This document shows positions 1 to 6,779 of a stretch of 10,673 bases of DNA, one piece after another (positions within the stretch are counted from its first letter, which is position 1; each line of letters starts with the position of its first letter). A model generated the notes under the pieces. That model made no database searches. It was not told the DNA's origin and saw only the letters and a list, made by a program, of their open reading frames with translations. The translations under genes and the position numbers were made by a program. Origin of the DNA: an uncultured Lachnospiraceae bacterium (GTDB lineage Bacteria; Bacillota; Clostridia; Lachnospirales; Lachnospiraceae); contig CACZRA010000016.1 in NCBI GenBank assembly GCA_902783395.1, positions 1 to 10,673 of the forward strand, in the 5' to 3' direction.

Positions 1-2
1 AA

Positions 3-1391
3 GCAAAGCGGATCGGATCGGCACTCAGTAAGATGACACTGTCTGAAAAGCCTGTTGCCGTCATGATGAAGCGGAGCGTCCATACCATAGCGGCTTTCCT
101 GGGAATAGTATACTCAGGCCATGCCTATGCTCCGATAGACAGCACTCAGCCGGAATCCCGCATAGAGAAGATAATGAAGGTGCTGTCTCCTGAGCTTCTC
201 ATCACCGACGATCCCGGCATTGAATGTGATATGGAAATAACAAAAGTAAGCTTTGCCGATATATGTGATCATGAAATAAATGAGGATAAGCTGGGGCTGA
301 TCCGCCGGTATATGACGGAGAATGATCCCCTGTATGTTATCTTTACATCGGGATCCAGCGGCACTCCCAAGGGGGTGCTTACCTCCCACCACTCGCTTAT
401 GTGCTATATCACGGCTTATGCAGGGATGATGGGGATAGATGAGGCGGACAGGCTCTGCTCCCAGTCGCCGCTTGATTATATCGCTGCCGTAAGGGATATC
501 TACGTACCTCTGCTTACGGGAGCTTACGACTGCCTCTGCCCGAAGGAATATTTCATGCAGCCTGGTTCGCTTTTTTCGCTGCTTAATGAAAGAAAGATAT
601 CCTGCATAGGCTGGAGTACCTCTGCTCTGTGCGTACTGTCAAAGCTCGGTGCCTTTAAGGAAAGCCGGCCGGAGTATCTGAAAAAGATCTGCTTCTCGGG
701 ATCGGTTATGCCTCCCTCGGTGCTTTACGAGTGGCAGGAGCAGCTCCCCGATGCTTTGTTTGTTAATCAATACGGGCCTACCGAAGCCACCGCATCGTGC
801 ACTTATTACAGGATAGACAGGGAAAACCTGCCTGAGGGTGCACTGCCGATAGGCGTTCCTTATGAGGATTATAAGGTGTTCCTTCTGAGCGATGCGGGCA
901 AAGCGGTGCCGGTGGGAGAATATGGAGAGATCTGCGTCGCGGGTCCCATACTTGCTCTGGGATATTATAATGACAGGGAAAGGACGGAGGCGGCTTTTGT
1001 ACGGAATCCGCTCAATGAGGCTTATAGCGAGCTTATCTATAAGACAGGTGATATAGGAAGATACAGGGAGGACGGGATACTGGAATTTCACGGCAGGAGA
1101 GACCGCCAGATAAAGCATATGGGTCACAGGGTGGAGCTCGATGAAATAGAATCGGCGGCCTGTGCATCGGGAAAGGTGGAGTCCTCTGCGGCTGTCTATG
1201 ACCCGGAAAAGGAGATCATATGGCTTTTTTATTCCGGCGAGGCAGAGATGAAAGAGGTTGTCACGGAGCTCAGGGGAAGGATCCCCGGATTCATGGTGCC
1301 GAGGAGGGTAAAGAAGCTTGATGAGCTGCCGAGGCTTGCCAACGGGAAGACAGATATAAAGGAACTGGAGAAGATGGCAAATGAAGCATAA
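3..1391 (+). CDS. DltA-like AMP-forming adenylation enzyme, 5' end outside window
   Basis: An ANL-superfamily adenylation enzyme that should activate a carboxylic acid with ATP and load it on the carrier protein encoded downstream. The frame is open to the left edge, and the visible protein enters already in the N-terminal subdomain, so about 40 residues are probably missing compared with DltA (about 500 aa). The ATG at 33 is therefore internal. Core motifs are in order: A3 TSGSSGTPKG (nt 345-374), A5 YGPTEA (771-788), A7 YKTGD (1038-1052), A8 from GRRDRQIKHMGHRVE (from 1092), and A10 NGK with the catalytic lysine at 1347. In the A4 region (SPLDYIAAVRDIY, from nt 465) an ungapped match to DltA puts Ile (nt 480) where amino-acid-activating enzymes have the Asp that binds the alpha-amino group. 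The substrate may thus not be an ordinary alpha-amino acid. The last 11 bp overlap the next gene. The family is certain; the substrate is unknown. Confidence 0.9.
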   Translation, partial: AKRIGSALSKMTLSEKPVAVMMKRSVHTIAAFLGIVYSGHAYAPIDSTQPESRIEKIMKVLSPELLITDDPGIECDMEITKVSFADICDHEINEDKLGLIRRYMTENDPLYVIFTSGSSGTPKGVLTSHHSLMCYITAYAGMMGIDEADRLCSQSPLDYIAAVRDIYVPLLTGAYDCLCPKEYFMQPGSLFSLLNERKISCIGWSTSALCVLSKLGAFKESRPEYLKKICFSGSVMPPSVLYEWQEQLPDALFVNQYGPTEATASCTYYRIDRENLPEGALPIGVPYEDYKVFLLSDAGKAVPVGEYGEICVAGPILALGYYNDRERTEAAFVRNPLNEAYSELIYKTGDIGRYREDGILEFHGRRDRQIKHMGHRVELDEIESAACASGKVESSAAVYDPEKEIIWLFYSGEAEMKEVVTELRGRIPGFMVPRRVKKLDELPRLANGKTDIKELEKMANEA

Positions 1392-2316
1392 GAAAGCCAT
1401 ATGCTTTGTCATAGGAGCCATCGTGCTGCTTGGCATCACATCCTTTGCCGTAAGCCCGCGTGAGGGGGTGGTATATGATATCATCTCGACCAGAGCGAAG
1501 CTTGCGGAGATAGCAGAGGAGAAGGAAGGGACCATAGACGTGCTTTTTGCCGGCGACAGCCTTGTTTTCAGGGCGATCTCGCCGCTTGCTATATGGTCTC
1601 TTACTGGGATCACTTCCTATGACCTAAGTGACGGAGCAATGAGGCTTTGTGATCAGTCGGTTATGATAAAGAACGCCTGCAAAGGGCAGAGTCCGAAGCT
1701 TCTGGTGCTGGAGGCGGATATTATGACAATGGCGGCATCACCGTATAAGGATGATTTTGCTCTTCCTACAAATCTCATAGAAAGCATCTTCCCGATATTC
1801 CATTACCATATTTTTTACAAGGGCTGGCATCCCTTCGAGGAGGGTGGCGGATTGTCGGAAATGAGAAAGGGATACAAGCCGTCTCATGATATCAAGCCCT
1901 ATGAGGGCAGTCCTGACTACATGGAAGAGGATGCACCTCCTATGGTGATAGAGCCGCTCAATCAGAAATACCTTGAGGAGATCGCGGATTATTGCAGTGA
2001 TAACGGGATCGAGCTTCTGGTACTGGCGCTTCCGAGCGCGGGAAACTATAATAAGGAGACTCATAAGGGCATACGGGAATGGTCGGATGCACACGGCGTC
2101 CCCTTTCTTGATATGAATCTTTCATTGGAGGATATCGGACTTGACTGGAACACGGATACAAAGGACGGGGGAGATCATATGAACTCTGCTGGTGCGGAGA
2201 AGGTAAGCGCCTATCTTGCGGATTATCTTAAGGATAACTATGAGCTCACCGATCACAGGGGCGATAAGGATTATGCTGAATGGGACAGGGATTATAACGA
2301 GGCAGGGAAGGATTGA
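1381..2316 (+). CDS. DltD-like, membrane-anchored SGNH-family protein
   Basis: A 311-residue protein with one N-terminal hydrophobic segment (about residues 6-24) and no cleavage site that I can see, followed by an SGNH/GDSL-type domain facing outside. Block I is FAGDS, with Ser60 the candidate nucleophile. The C-terminal block is DGGDHMNSAG (residues 262-271), with His266 and nearby Asp262/Asp265 as candidate catalytic partners. Proteins of this kind (DltD, AlgJ/AlgX and unnamed Firmicute relatives) partner MBOAT acyltransferases and help put acyl groups on exported polymers. The ATG overlaps the adenylation gene by 11 bp, and the stop overlaps the MBOAT start by 1 bp, which indicates translational coupling. 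The tail after the SGNH fold (about 292-311) is rich in Asp, Arg, Glu and Tyr. It is closer in style to the SGNH proteins found beside MBOATs in Clostridia than to textbook DltD. Hydrolase versus transferase activity cannot be decided from the sequence. Confidence 0.8.
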   Translation: MKHKKAICFVIGAIVLLGITSFAVSPREGVVYDIISTRAKLAEIAEEKEGTIDVLFAGDSLVFRAISPLAIWSLTGITSYDLSDGAMRLCDQSVMIKNACKGQSPKLLVLEADIMTMAASPYKDDFALPTNLIESIFPIFHYHIFYKGWHPFEEGGGLSEMRKGYKPSHDIKPYEGSPDYMEEDAPPMVIEPLNQKYLEEIADYCSDNGIELLVLALPSAGNYNKETHKGIREWSDAHGVPFLDMNLSLEDIGLDWNTDTKDGGDHMNSAGAEKVSAYLADYLKDNYELTDHRGDKDYAEWDRDYNEAGKD

Positions 2317-3908
2317 TGGATCTGAATTATTTCATTGACTGTATGGTAAAATGGTGGGATCAGCTGTCATATACTACATGGATGTATTTCGGCCTGCTGC
2401 TGCCACTGACGGCTCTGATATACCAGATCGTGCCCCGGAAGGGACGCAGGATAGTATTGCTTGCCGCCAGCTGGTTTTTCTTTTTCAGTCTGAGCGGGCT
2501 GCTGCTCGCGGCAAATATCGCGGCGGCTGTCTTTGTCTGGGGAACCGGGAGACTCCTTGATTCGATAAGCAATGACAAGAGCCTTAAACGGAAGCAGCGT
2601 AAGAAAAAGAAGAAGCTGGTACTTACTCTGGCAGTGGTGATCCTTCTAATCGTAATCGTCTGCTTCAAGTATCTTGATTTTATCGGACTTAATATCGTTC
2701 GTATCACACAGATAGCCGGGCTTGCCTTTGACTGGCATATACTCGGGCTTGCCGTCCCGATAGGGATATCGTATTACACCCTGGAGGCCATTGCCTATCT
2801 TGCCGATGTTTATTGGGAGAAAATACCCGCGGAAAAAAGCATTCTCAATATCCTTCTTTTCATGTCGTTCTTCCCGAAGCTTGTTGAGGGACCCATCACA
2901 AGATACTCCGAGGCAGGGAAGCTCTTTGCGGGAGACGGGATATGCGAGAATGACGTTGCAGAAGGATATCAGAGGATACTGTGGGGGCTGTTCAAAAAGC
3001 TTGTCATAGCGGATCATCTGGCGCCCGCGGTATCGCAGCTGTTTGACGGGGAGTACATGGACGGCGGAGTTGCCCTTTTCGCGGCACTCCTGTTCACGCT
3101 TCAGGAATATATGGACTTTTCGGGGGCGATAGATATAGCCATAGGCAGCGCGAGGGTATTCGGAGTGAGGCTGTCGGATAATTTCAGGCAGCCCTTCTAC
3201 GCAAAGAACGCATCGGATTTCTGGCGGAGATGGCATATCACGCTCGGGACATTTTTCAGGGATTATATCTTTTATCCTATATCCCTGTCCAAGCCCGCGG
3301 CGAAGATAACGGAGAAGGCAAGGAAGATCGTTGGAAACGGTGTGAGCCGGTTCATCACGCCGGCGATAGCATTGTTTTTTGTATGGCTTTCAAACGGGCT
3401 CTGGCACGGACCCAGGTGGACATATGTGTTTTACGGCATGTATTACTTCGTGCTGATACTGTTTGAGAATATAGTCGAGGAGCCTTTCCTGAAGCTGCTG
3501 GAGCTGATGCATCTGAAGGAGACTTCGGTGCCGGTAAGGGTGTTCAGATATGTGAAGCTTTTCTTTATCATCATTATAGGTGAGATGTTCTTCAGGGCGG
3601 ATACTCTCGGCAAGGGAATCCATATGTTTAAGCTGATATTTACAGACCTGAGGTTTGATATAGTGGTAAAGCATATCCAGGACATAGGCATAGACAGGTA
3701 CGGATATCTTGTGATAATCACAGGGCTGATCGTGGTAGCTTTCGTGGAGACTGTCAAGGAGGCGGGCATATCCATACGCTCGAAGCTTATGTCGCTGCCC
3801 GTGCCTTTGAGATTTGCCTTCTGGTATATTTGTATTTTTGCTGTTATAATTTTCGGGGCATACGGTACGGGCTATGATGCCGCGGATCTGGTGTATGCAC
3901 AGTTTTGA
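2316..3908 (+). CDS. MBOAT family O-acyltransferase (AlgI/DltB-like)
   Basis: A polytopic membrane protein of 530 residues, nearer AlgI (about 500 aa) than DltB (about 400 aa) in length. MBOAT hallmarks are FPKLVEGPITRY in the middle of the protein, a Pro-Phe-Tyr stretch followed by FWRRWHITLG with His307, and SNGLWHGPRW with His364, the expected catalytic histidine. A very basic cytoplasmic-type loop (KRKQRKKKKK) lies near residues 91-100. Family members pass an acyl group from a carrier on the inner face to a hydroxyl on an exported polymer. The start is taken as the ATG at 2316, which shares one base with the preceding TGA; a TTG one codon earlier (2313) is the alternative. The purine-rich run AGGGAAGGA just upstream can serve as ribosome site. 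The SGNH gene before it and the carrier gene after it fit a dlt-like export acylation system, although the gene order differs from dltABCD. Confidence 0.9.
   Translation: MDLNYFIDCMVKWWDQLSYTTWMYFGLLLPLTALIYQIVPRKGRRIVLLAASWFFFFSLSGLLLAANIAAAVFVWGTGRLLDSISNDKSLKRKQRKKKKKLVLTLAVVILLIVIVCFKYLDFIGLNIVRITQIAGLAFDWHILGLAVPIGISYYTLEAIAYLADVYWEKIPAEKSILNILLFMSFFPKLVEGPITRYSEAGKLFAGDGICENDVAEGYQRILWGLFKKLVIADHLAPAVSQLFDGEYMDGGVALFAALLFTLQEYMDFSGAIDIAIGSARVFGVRLSDNFRQPFYAKNASDFWRRWHITLGTFFRDYIFYPISLSKPAAKITEKARKIVGNGVSRFITPAIALFFVWLSNGLWHGPRWTYVFYGMYYFVLILFENIVEEPFLKLLELMHLKETSVPVRVFRYVKLFFIIIIGEMFFRADTLGKGIHMFKLIFTDLRFDIVVKHIQDIGIDRYGYLVIITGLIVVAFVETVKEAGISIRSKLMSLPVPLRFAFWYICIFAVIIFGAYGTGYDAADLVYAQF
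3842..3850 (+). promoter_or_regulatory. possible extended -10 promoter element inside the MBOAT gene
   Basis: TGTTATAAT matches the extended -10 form TGnTATAAT and lies about 80 bp before the carrier-protein start, where an internal promoter would boost the last two genes of the operon. No good -35 hexamer sits 16-18 bp upstream. The bases are also ordinary codons of a hydrophobic MBOAT segment, so chance is a real possibility. Confidence 0.2.
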
Positions 3909-3916
3909 TGGTTATG

Positions 3917-3924
3917 AAGGAGGA
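3917..3924 (+). promoter_or_regulatory. strong ribosome binding site for the carrier protein gene
   Basis: AAGGAGGA is a near-perfect Shine-Dalgarno sequence, 5 bases before the ATG at 3930. It is the strongest ribosome site in the window and fits a need for more carrier protein than membrane partners. Confidence 0.75.
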
Positions 3925-3929
3925 ATGAT

Positions 3930-4166
3930 ATGCGGGAAAAGCTTATGGGGATCTTAAGTGATCTGAGGCCGGATGTGGATTTTGAAAACGAGAAGTCTCT
4001 TATAGATGACAATGTGCTTGAATCATTCGATATCATAGACCTGGTGTCGAGACTCAACGATGCTTTCGATATAGAAATAAGCCCCAGGGATCTTGTGGCT
4101 GAAAACTTCAACTCGGCGGATGCGATGGAGGCAATGATAAAAAAGCTCCAGGAGGAGGATGATTGA
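3930..4166 (+). CDS. acyl carrier protein (DltC-like)
   Basis: A 78-residue acidic protein with the size and helical pattern of a phosphopantetheine carrier. The attachment site is Ser32 in VLESFDIIDLV, where most carriers read D-S-L and DltC reads D-S-M. The change to E-S-F keeps the serine and the following hydrophobic/acidic helix II. Ile-Asp-Asp before it and the FNSADAMEAMI stretch (helix IV) are also typical. It should carry the acid activated by the upstream adenylation enzyme and present it to the MBOAT protein at the membrane. Its gene overlaps the decarboxylase start by 4 bp, so the two products are made together, which is consistent with the decarboxylase acting on the carrier-bound substrate (inference). 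A phosphopantetheinyl transferase would have to come from elsewhere. Confidence 0.88.
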   Translation: MREKLMGILSDLRPDVDFENEKSLIDDNVLESFDIIDLVSRLNDAFDIEISPRDLVAENFNSADAMEAMIKKLQEEDD

Positions 4167-5290
4167 GGACTCCCGCTTACATCTTCGATATAGACGTCTT
4201 TCACGGGAGAATAAGGGATGTACAGTCGGTTTTTGCGGGTATCCCTTTGGTATATTCGATAAAGGCCAATCCCTTCCTTATCCCGTATGTTCCGGAGCAG
4301 ATAAAGCACCTGGAGGTGTGCAGCCCGGGTGAGCTTTCCCTGTGCAGGGAGCATGGGGTATCTCCTGACAGGATAATCTATTCGGGCGTGATGAAGGAGG
4401 CATGGGATATAGAAGAGGCTCTTTCATACGGAGCGGGAATTATCACGGCGGAAAGCATAAGGCATTATGAACTGATAAAGGAGGCTGCGAAAAAAAGCGG
4501 GCGAAGGGTGGAGATCCTGCCGAGGCTTTCAAGCGGGAATCAGTTCGGCATGCCGGAAGAGGACGTCAGAGCCGTTATTAAGGATGCGGCGGACCGTGAA
4601 AATGTCCATATCAAGGGACTGCATTATTATTCGGGGACTGCTAAGGGGATAAAGCAGATCGAGAAGGATATCGCGCGGCTTGACAGGGTGATCAGTGAAC
4701 TCAGGTCGGAGGAAGGATTTGAGTGCGGACTTCTGGAGTATGGTCCGGGACTGATGTCCGAATGTTATGCGGGAACTGAAGAAGCGTGCGAAAAGAAGGA
4801 TATGGAGCTTCTTAAAGAAGCATCGGCGCTGATATCGGAACTGAAGGAAAAGTATCCCCTGAGTATAGAGATGGGCCGCTTCCTTACAGCCCCCTGCGGA
4901 ACCTATGAGACTACCGTGATGGACATCAAAACTACAGGGGATGTCAACTACATAATAGCTGACGGAGGGACGCACCATCTTAAGTACTATGCCCAGAACA
5001 TGGCTATGAAGATACCGGTCATAGAGCATGACGGAAAGGGTGCTGCTGCGGAGTATACGATCTGCGGGAGTCTTTGCACTACGGCGGATGTGCTTGCAAG
5101 GAACGTAAGCCTTGAGGGAGCCGGGACAGGAGACTTGCTGAGGTTTAAGAGAGCCGGAGCATATGCGGTAACGGAGGCCCCGGTGCTCTTCCTTTCAAGA
5201 AGGCTGCCTGCTGTATATGTGAGATCAAAGGAAGACGGGATAAAACTTCTTCGTGATGAGAGGGAGTCATACAGCTTAAACTGTTTTTAG
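4163..5290 (+). CDS. PLP-dependent decarboxylase, LysA/ornithine decarboxylase fold (type III)
   Basis: A 375-residue fold-type III decarboxylase, somewhat shorter than LysA (about 400-420). Visible marks are YSIKANP with the PLP lysine Lys34, EVCSPGEL (51-58), IEMGRF (235-240), DGGT (267-270), SLCTTAD with the catalytic-type Cys305 contributed by the partner subunit, and GAY (332-334). Departures from LysA are Tyr155 in LHYYSGT, where the PLP-stacking His is expected; GPG (194-196) instead of a triple-glycine phosphate loop; and a short LPRLSSGNQFGM segment where LysA has a longer RINP region. Translation starts at TTG 4163, supported by GGAGGAGG at 4151-4158 and by the match beginning at TPAYIFDID. 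BtrK of butirosin synthesis, of the same fold, decarboxylates glutamate on a carrier protein. Here the overlap with the carrier gene suggests similar use, but a free amino acid substrate such as diaminopimelate is not excluded. Confidence 0.85.
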   Translation: MRTPAYIFDIDVFHGRIRDVQSVFAGIPLVYSIKANPFLIPYVPEQIKHLEVCSPGELSLCREHGVSPDRIIYSGVMKEAWDIEEALSYGAGIITAESIRHYELIKEAAKKSGRRVEILPRLSSGNQFGMPEEDVRAVIKDAADRENVHIKGLHYYSGTAKGIKQIEKDIARLDRVISELRSEEGFECGLLEYGPGLMSECYAGTEEACEKKDMELLKEASALISELKEKYPLSIEMGRFLTAPCGTYETTVMDIKTTGDVNYIIADGGTHHLKYYAQNMAMKIPVIEHDGKGAAAEYTICGSLCTTADVLARNVSLEGAGTGDLLRFKRAGAYAVTEAPVLFLSRRLPAVYVRSKEDGIKLLRDERESYSLNCF

Positions 5291-5345
5291 TGCTCAGCTT
5301 TTTTGCTTTCGCGTTTCCCGCTATATGGAAGAGTTTTTGATGGAA

Positions 5346-5374
5346 TTTACAGCGAGGGTCTGTTAATCTATAAT
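5346..5374 (+). promoter_or_regulatory. strong sigma-A-type promoter for the second operon
   Basis: TTTACA (5346-5351) and a perfect TATAAT (5369-5374) are separated by exactly 17 bp in the only real intergenic gap of the window. Transcription would start near 5381, about 30 bases before the dehydratase ATG. No convincing intrinsic terminator precedes it between 5291 and 5345, so read-through from the first operon is possible. Confidence 0.7.
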
Positions 5375-5412
5375 GATTTATATCTTTTTTGTGCTGAGGT
5401 AGTTTTGACTTT

Positions 5413-6774
5413 ATGATAGAAAACACGAAAGCTGCAAAAGAATATAATCCTTTGCACACTACAGAGGAGCTTCTGGAATGGATAAGGGAAAGGGGCGAGA
5501 CGATAAGCGTTAATGTCGACCATATTCCCCTGTCTTCCTGTACGCCCTGGTATTATGATAAAGTAGAGGGCTGCATCAGGGATGAGAACCGAAGCTTCTT
5601 TCAGATATACGGTTTAAAGCAGTACCGGGAGGGGGAGCTGATAGTCGAGCAGCCTGTCATCGTGCAGGATGAGATAGGCTTTCTCGGTATAATATCCTGC
5701 AGGATAGAAGGCACATGGCACTATCTGATGCAGGCAAAGATAGAGCCCGGTAATATAAACGTGGTGCAGGTCTCCCCTACGCTGCAGGCCACGAGGAGCA
5801 ATTTCACGGGAAAGCATGGGGGACGAATCCCTGAGTATCTGGATATTTTTCTTCATATGGATCCCGCGGATATCGTGGTCGATCAGATACAGTCCGAGCA
5901 GTCATCGAGATTCCTTAAAAAAAGAAACCGTAACGTTATAGTAAGGGTAAGGGATGTACTCCCTGAGACTGAAACTCATAAGTGGATGACCCTCAGACAG
6001 ATAAAGGAGCTTATGAGGTATGACAATCTCGTGAATATGGACACGAGGACGGTGCTTTCGTGCATACCTTATGTCCTGATGGGGAAGGATGCGGATGTCC
6101 CCTTTGATGACAAATCCTATTTTTACAAAACAGCCTGGACTATGAACCATAGGACCATAGCGGAGCTTTATCATGAGATAAATGATATAAAGATGCTGGG
6201 AGACTACCGGAGCGAGCTTACGGATATAGGACGGCTTGATTCCTGGGAGATGCTTGACAAGGAGCTTGTATGTAAAAAGGATCATCCTTTCCGCGTCATC
6301 TTCTGTGATATAAGCATAGAAGGCAGGGAAGTCACGCATTGGAGGCAGCCTCTTTTTGCTTCAAACGGAAGGGCGGTATTCGGTCTTATCTGCTGTGACG
6401 ATGACGGAACGCTCAGATTCCTCGTGAAGATCAAGCCGGAGCCGGGCTGCTTTGATGCAGTGGAGATAGGGCCTACGGTCCAGAGCGAATGGAGTGCTGA
6501 AGGATACAGCATAAAAGATGAAGTTGAAGCCTTCTTCTTTGAAAAGCTTAACAGTGGCACTTCTGTACTCATAGACCGCATTCTCTCGGAGGAGGGCGGG
6601 AGATTTTATCAGGAAGAGAACAGAAATGTCATAATCCAGGTAGAGAAGAGTGAACTCAAAGAGCTTCCCGGGGGATATGTATGGAGCGATTACGGTACGC
6701 TCAATATACTGACCCAGATAAATAACTGTCTTAATATTCAGCTTCGCAATCTTCTGACCCTGATGGAGTTTTGA
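5413..6774 (+). CDS. NDP-hexose 2,3-dehydratase family protein (double domain)
   Basis: This 453-residue protein has the length and two-copy layout of the EvaA/TylCVI-type dehydratases that remove the 2-hydroxyl from NDP-4-keto-6-deoxyhexoses on the way to 2,6-dideoxysugars. The internal duplication is plain: EPG 111-113 and 343-345; SPTLQ 121-125 and GPTVQ 353-357; SEQSSRF 161-167 and SEEGGRF 392-398; RNRN 171-174 and ENRN 402-405. The linker segment WMTLRQI followed by NMDTRTVLSCIPY (191-220) is also a family hallmark. It is probably cytosolic, with no signal or membrane segment. The ATG at 5413 follows a GAGGT ribosome site at 5396-5400 with a rather long 12-base gap. No partner deoxysugar gene (4,6-dehydratase, 3-ketoreductase, glycosyltransferase) is in the window. 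Most studied members belong to antibiotic clusters; here the neighbours are envelope genes, so a surface glycan is the likelier destination (inference). Confidence 0.85.
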   Translation: MIENTKAAKEYNPLHTTEELLEWIRERGETISVNVDHIPLSSCTPWYYDKVEGCIRDENRSFFQIYGLKQYREGELIVEQPVIVQDEIGFLGIISCRIEGTWHYLMQAKIEPGNINVVQVSPTLQATRSNFTGKHGGRIPEYLDIFLHMDPADIVVDQIQSEQSSRFLKKRNRNVIVRVRDVLPETETHKWMTLRQIKELMRYDNLVNMDTRTVLSCIPYVLMGKDADVPFDDKSYFYKTAWTMNHRTIAELYHEINDIKMLGDYRSELTDIGRLDSWEMLDKELVCKKDHPFRVIFCDISIEGREVTHWRQPLFASNGRAVFGLICCDDDGTLRFLVKIKPEPGCFDAVEIGPTVQSEWSAEGYSIKDEVEAFFFEKLNSGTSVLIDRILSEEGGRFYQEENRNVIIQVEKSELKELPGGYVWSDYGTLNILTQINNCLNIQLRNLLTLMEF

Positions 6775-6779
6775 ATGTC

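Noticed and set aside
33..35. ATG at 33 as the start of the adenylation gene
   Set aside because: The frame continues to the window edge, the residues before it match the N-terminal adenylation subdomain, and no ribosome site precedes it.
966..971. TATAAT inside the adenylation gene
   Set aside because: No -35-like hexamer lies at the right distance and the bases encode the conserved GYYND turn, so a coding origin explains them.
639..1613. Long open frame on the - strand opposite the adenylation and SGNH genes
   Set aside because: It is a shadow of well-supported + strand genes, spans a gene boundary, and its product is Cys/His/Arg-rich low-sense sequence without a family motif.
5291..5345. 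Possible terminator after the decarboxylase gene (T-runs at 5284-5288 and 5299-5304)
   Set aside because: No stable GC-rich inverted repeat precedes either T-run; the AAAC/GTTT pairing at 5278-5287 leaves no room for a loop.
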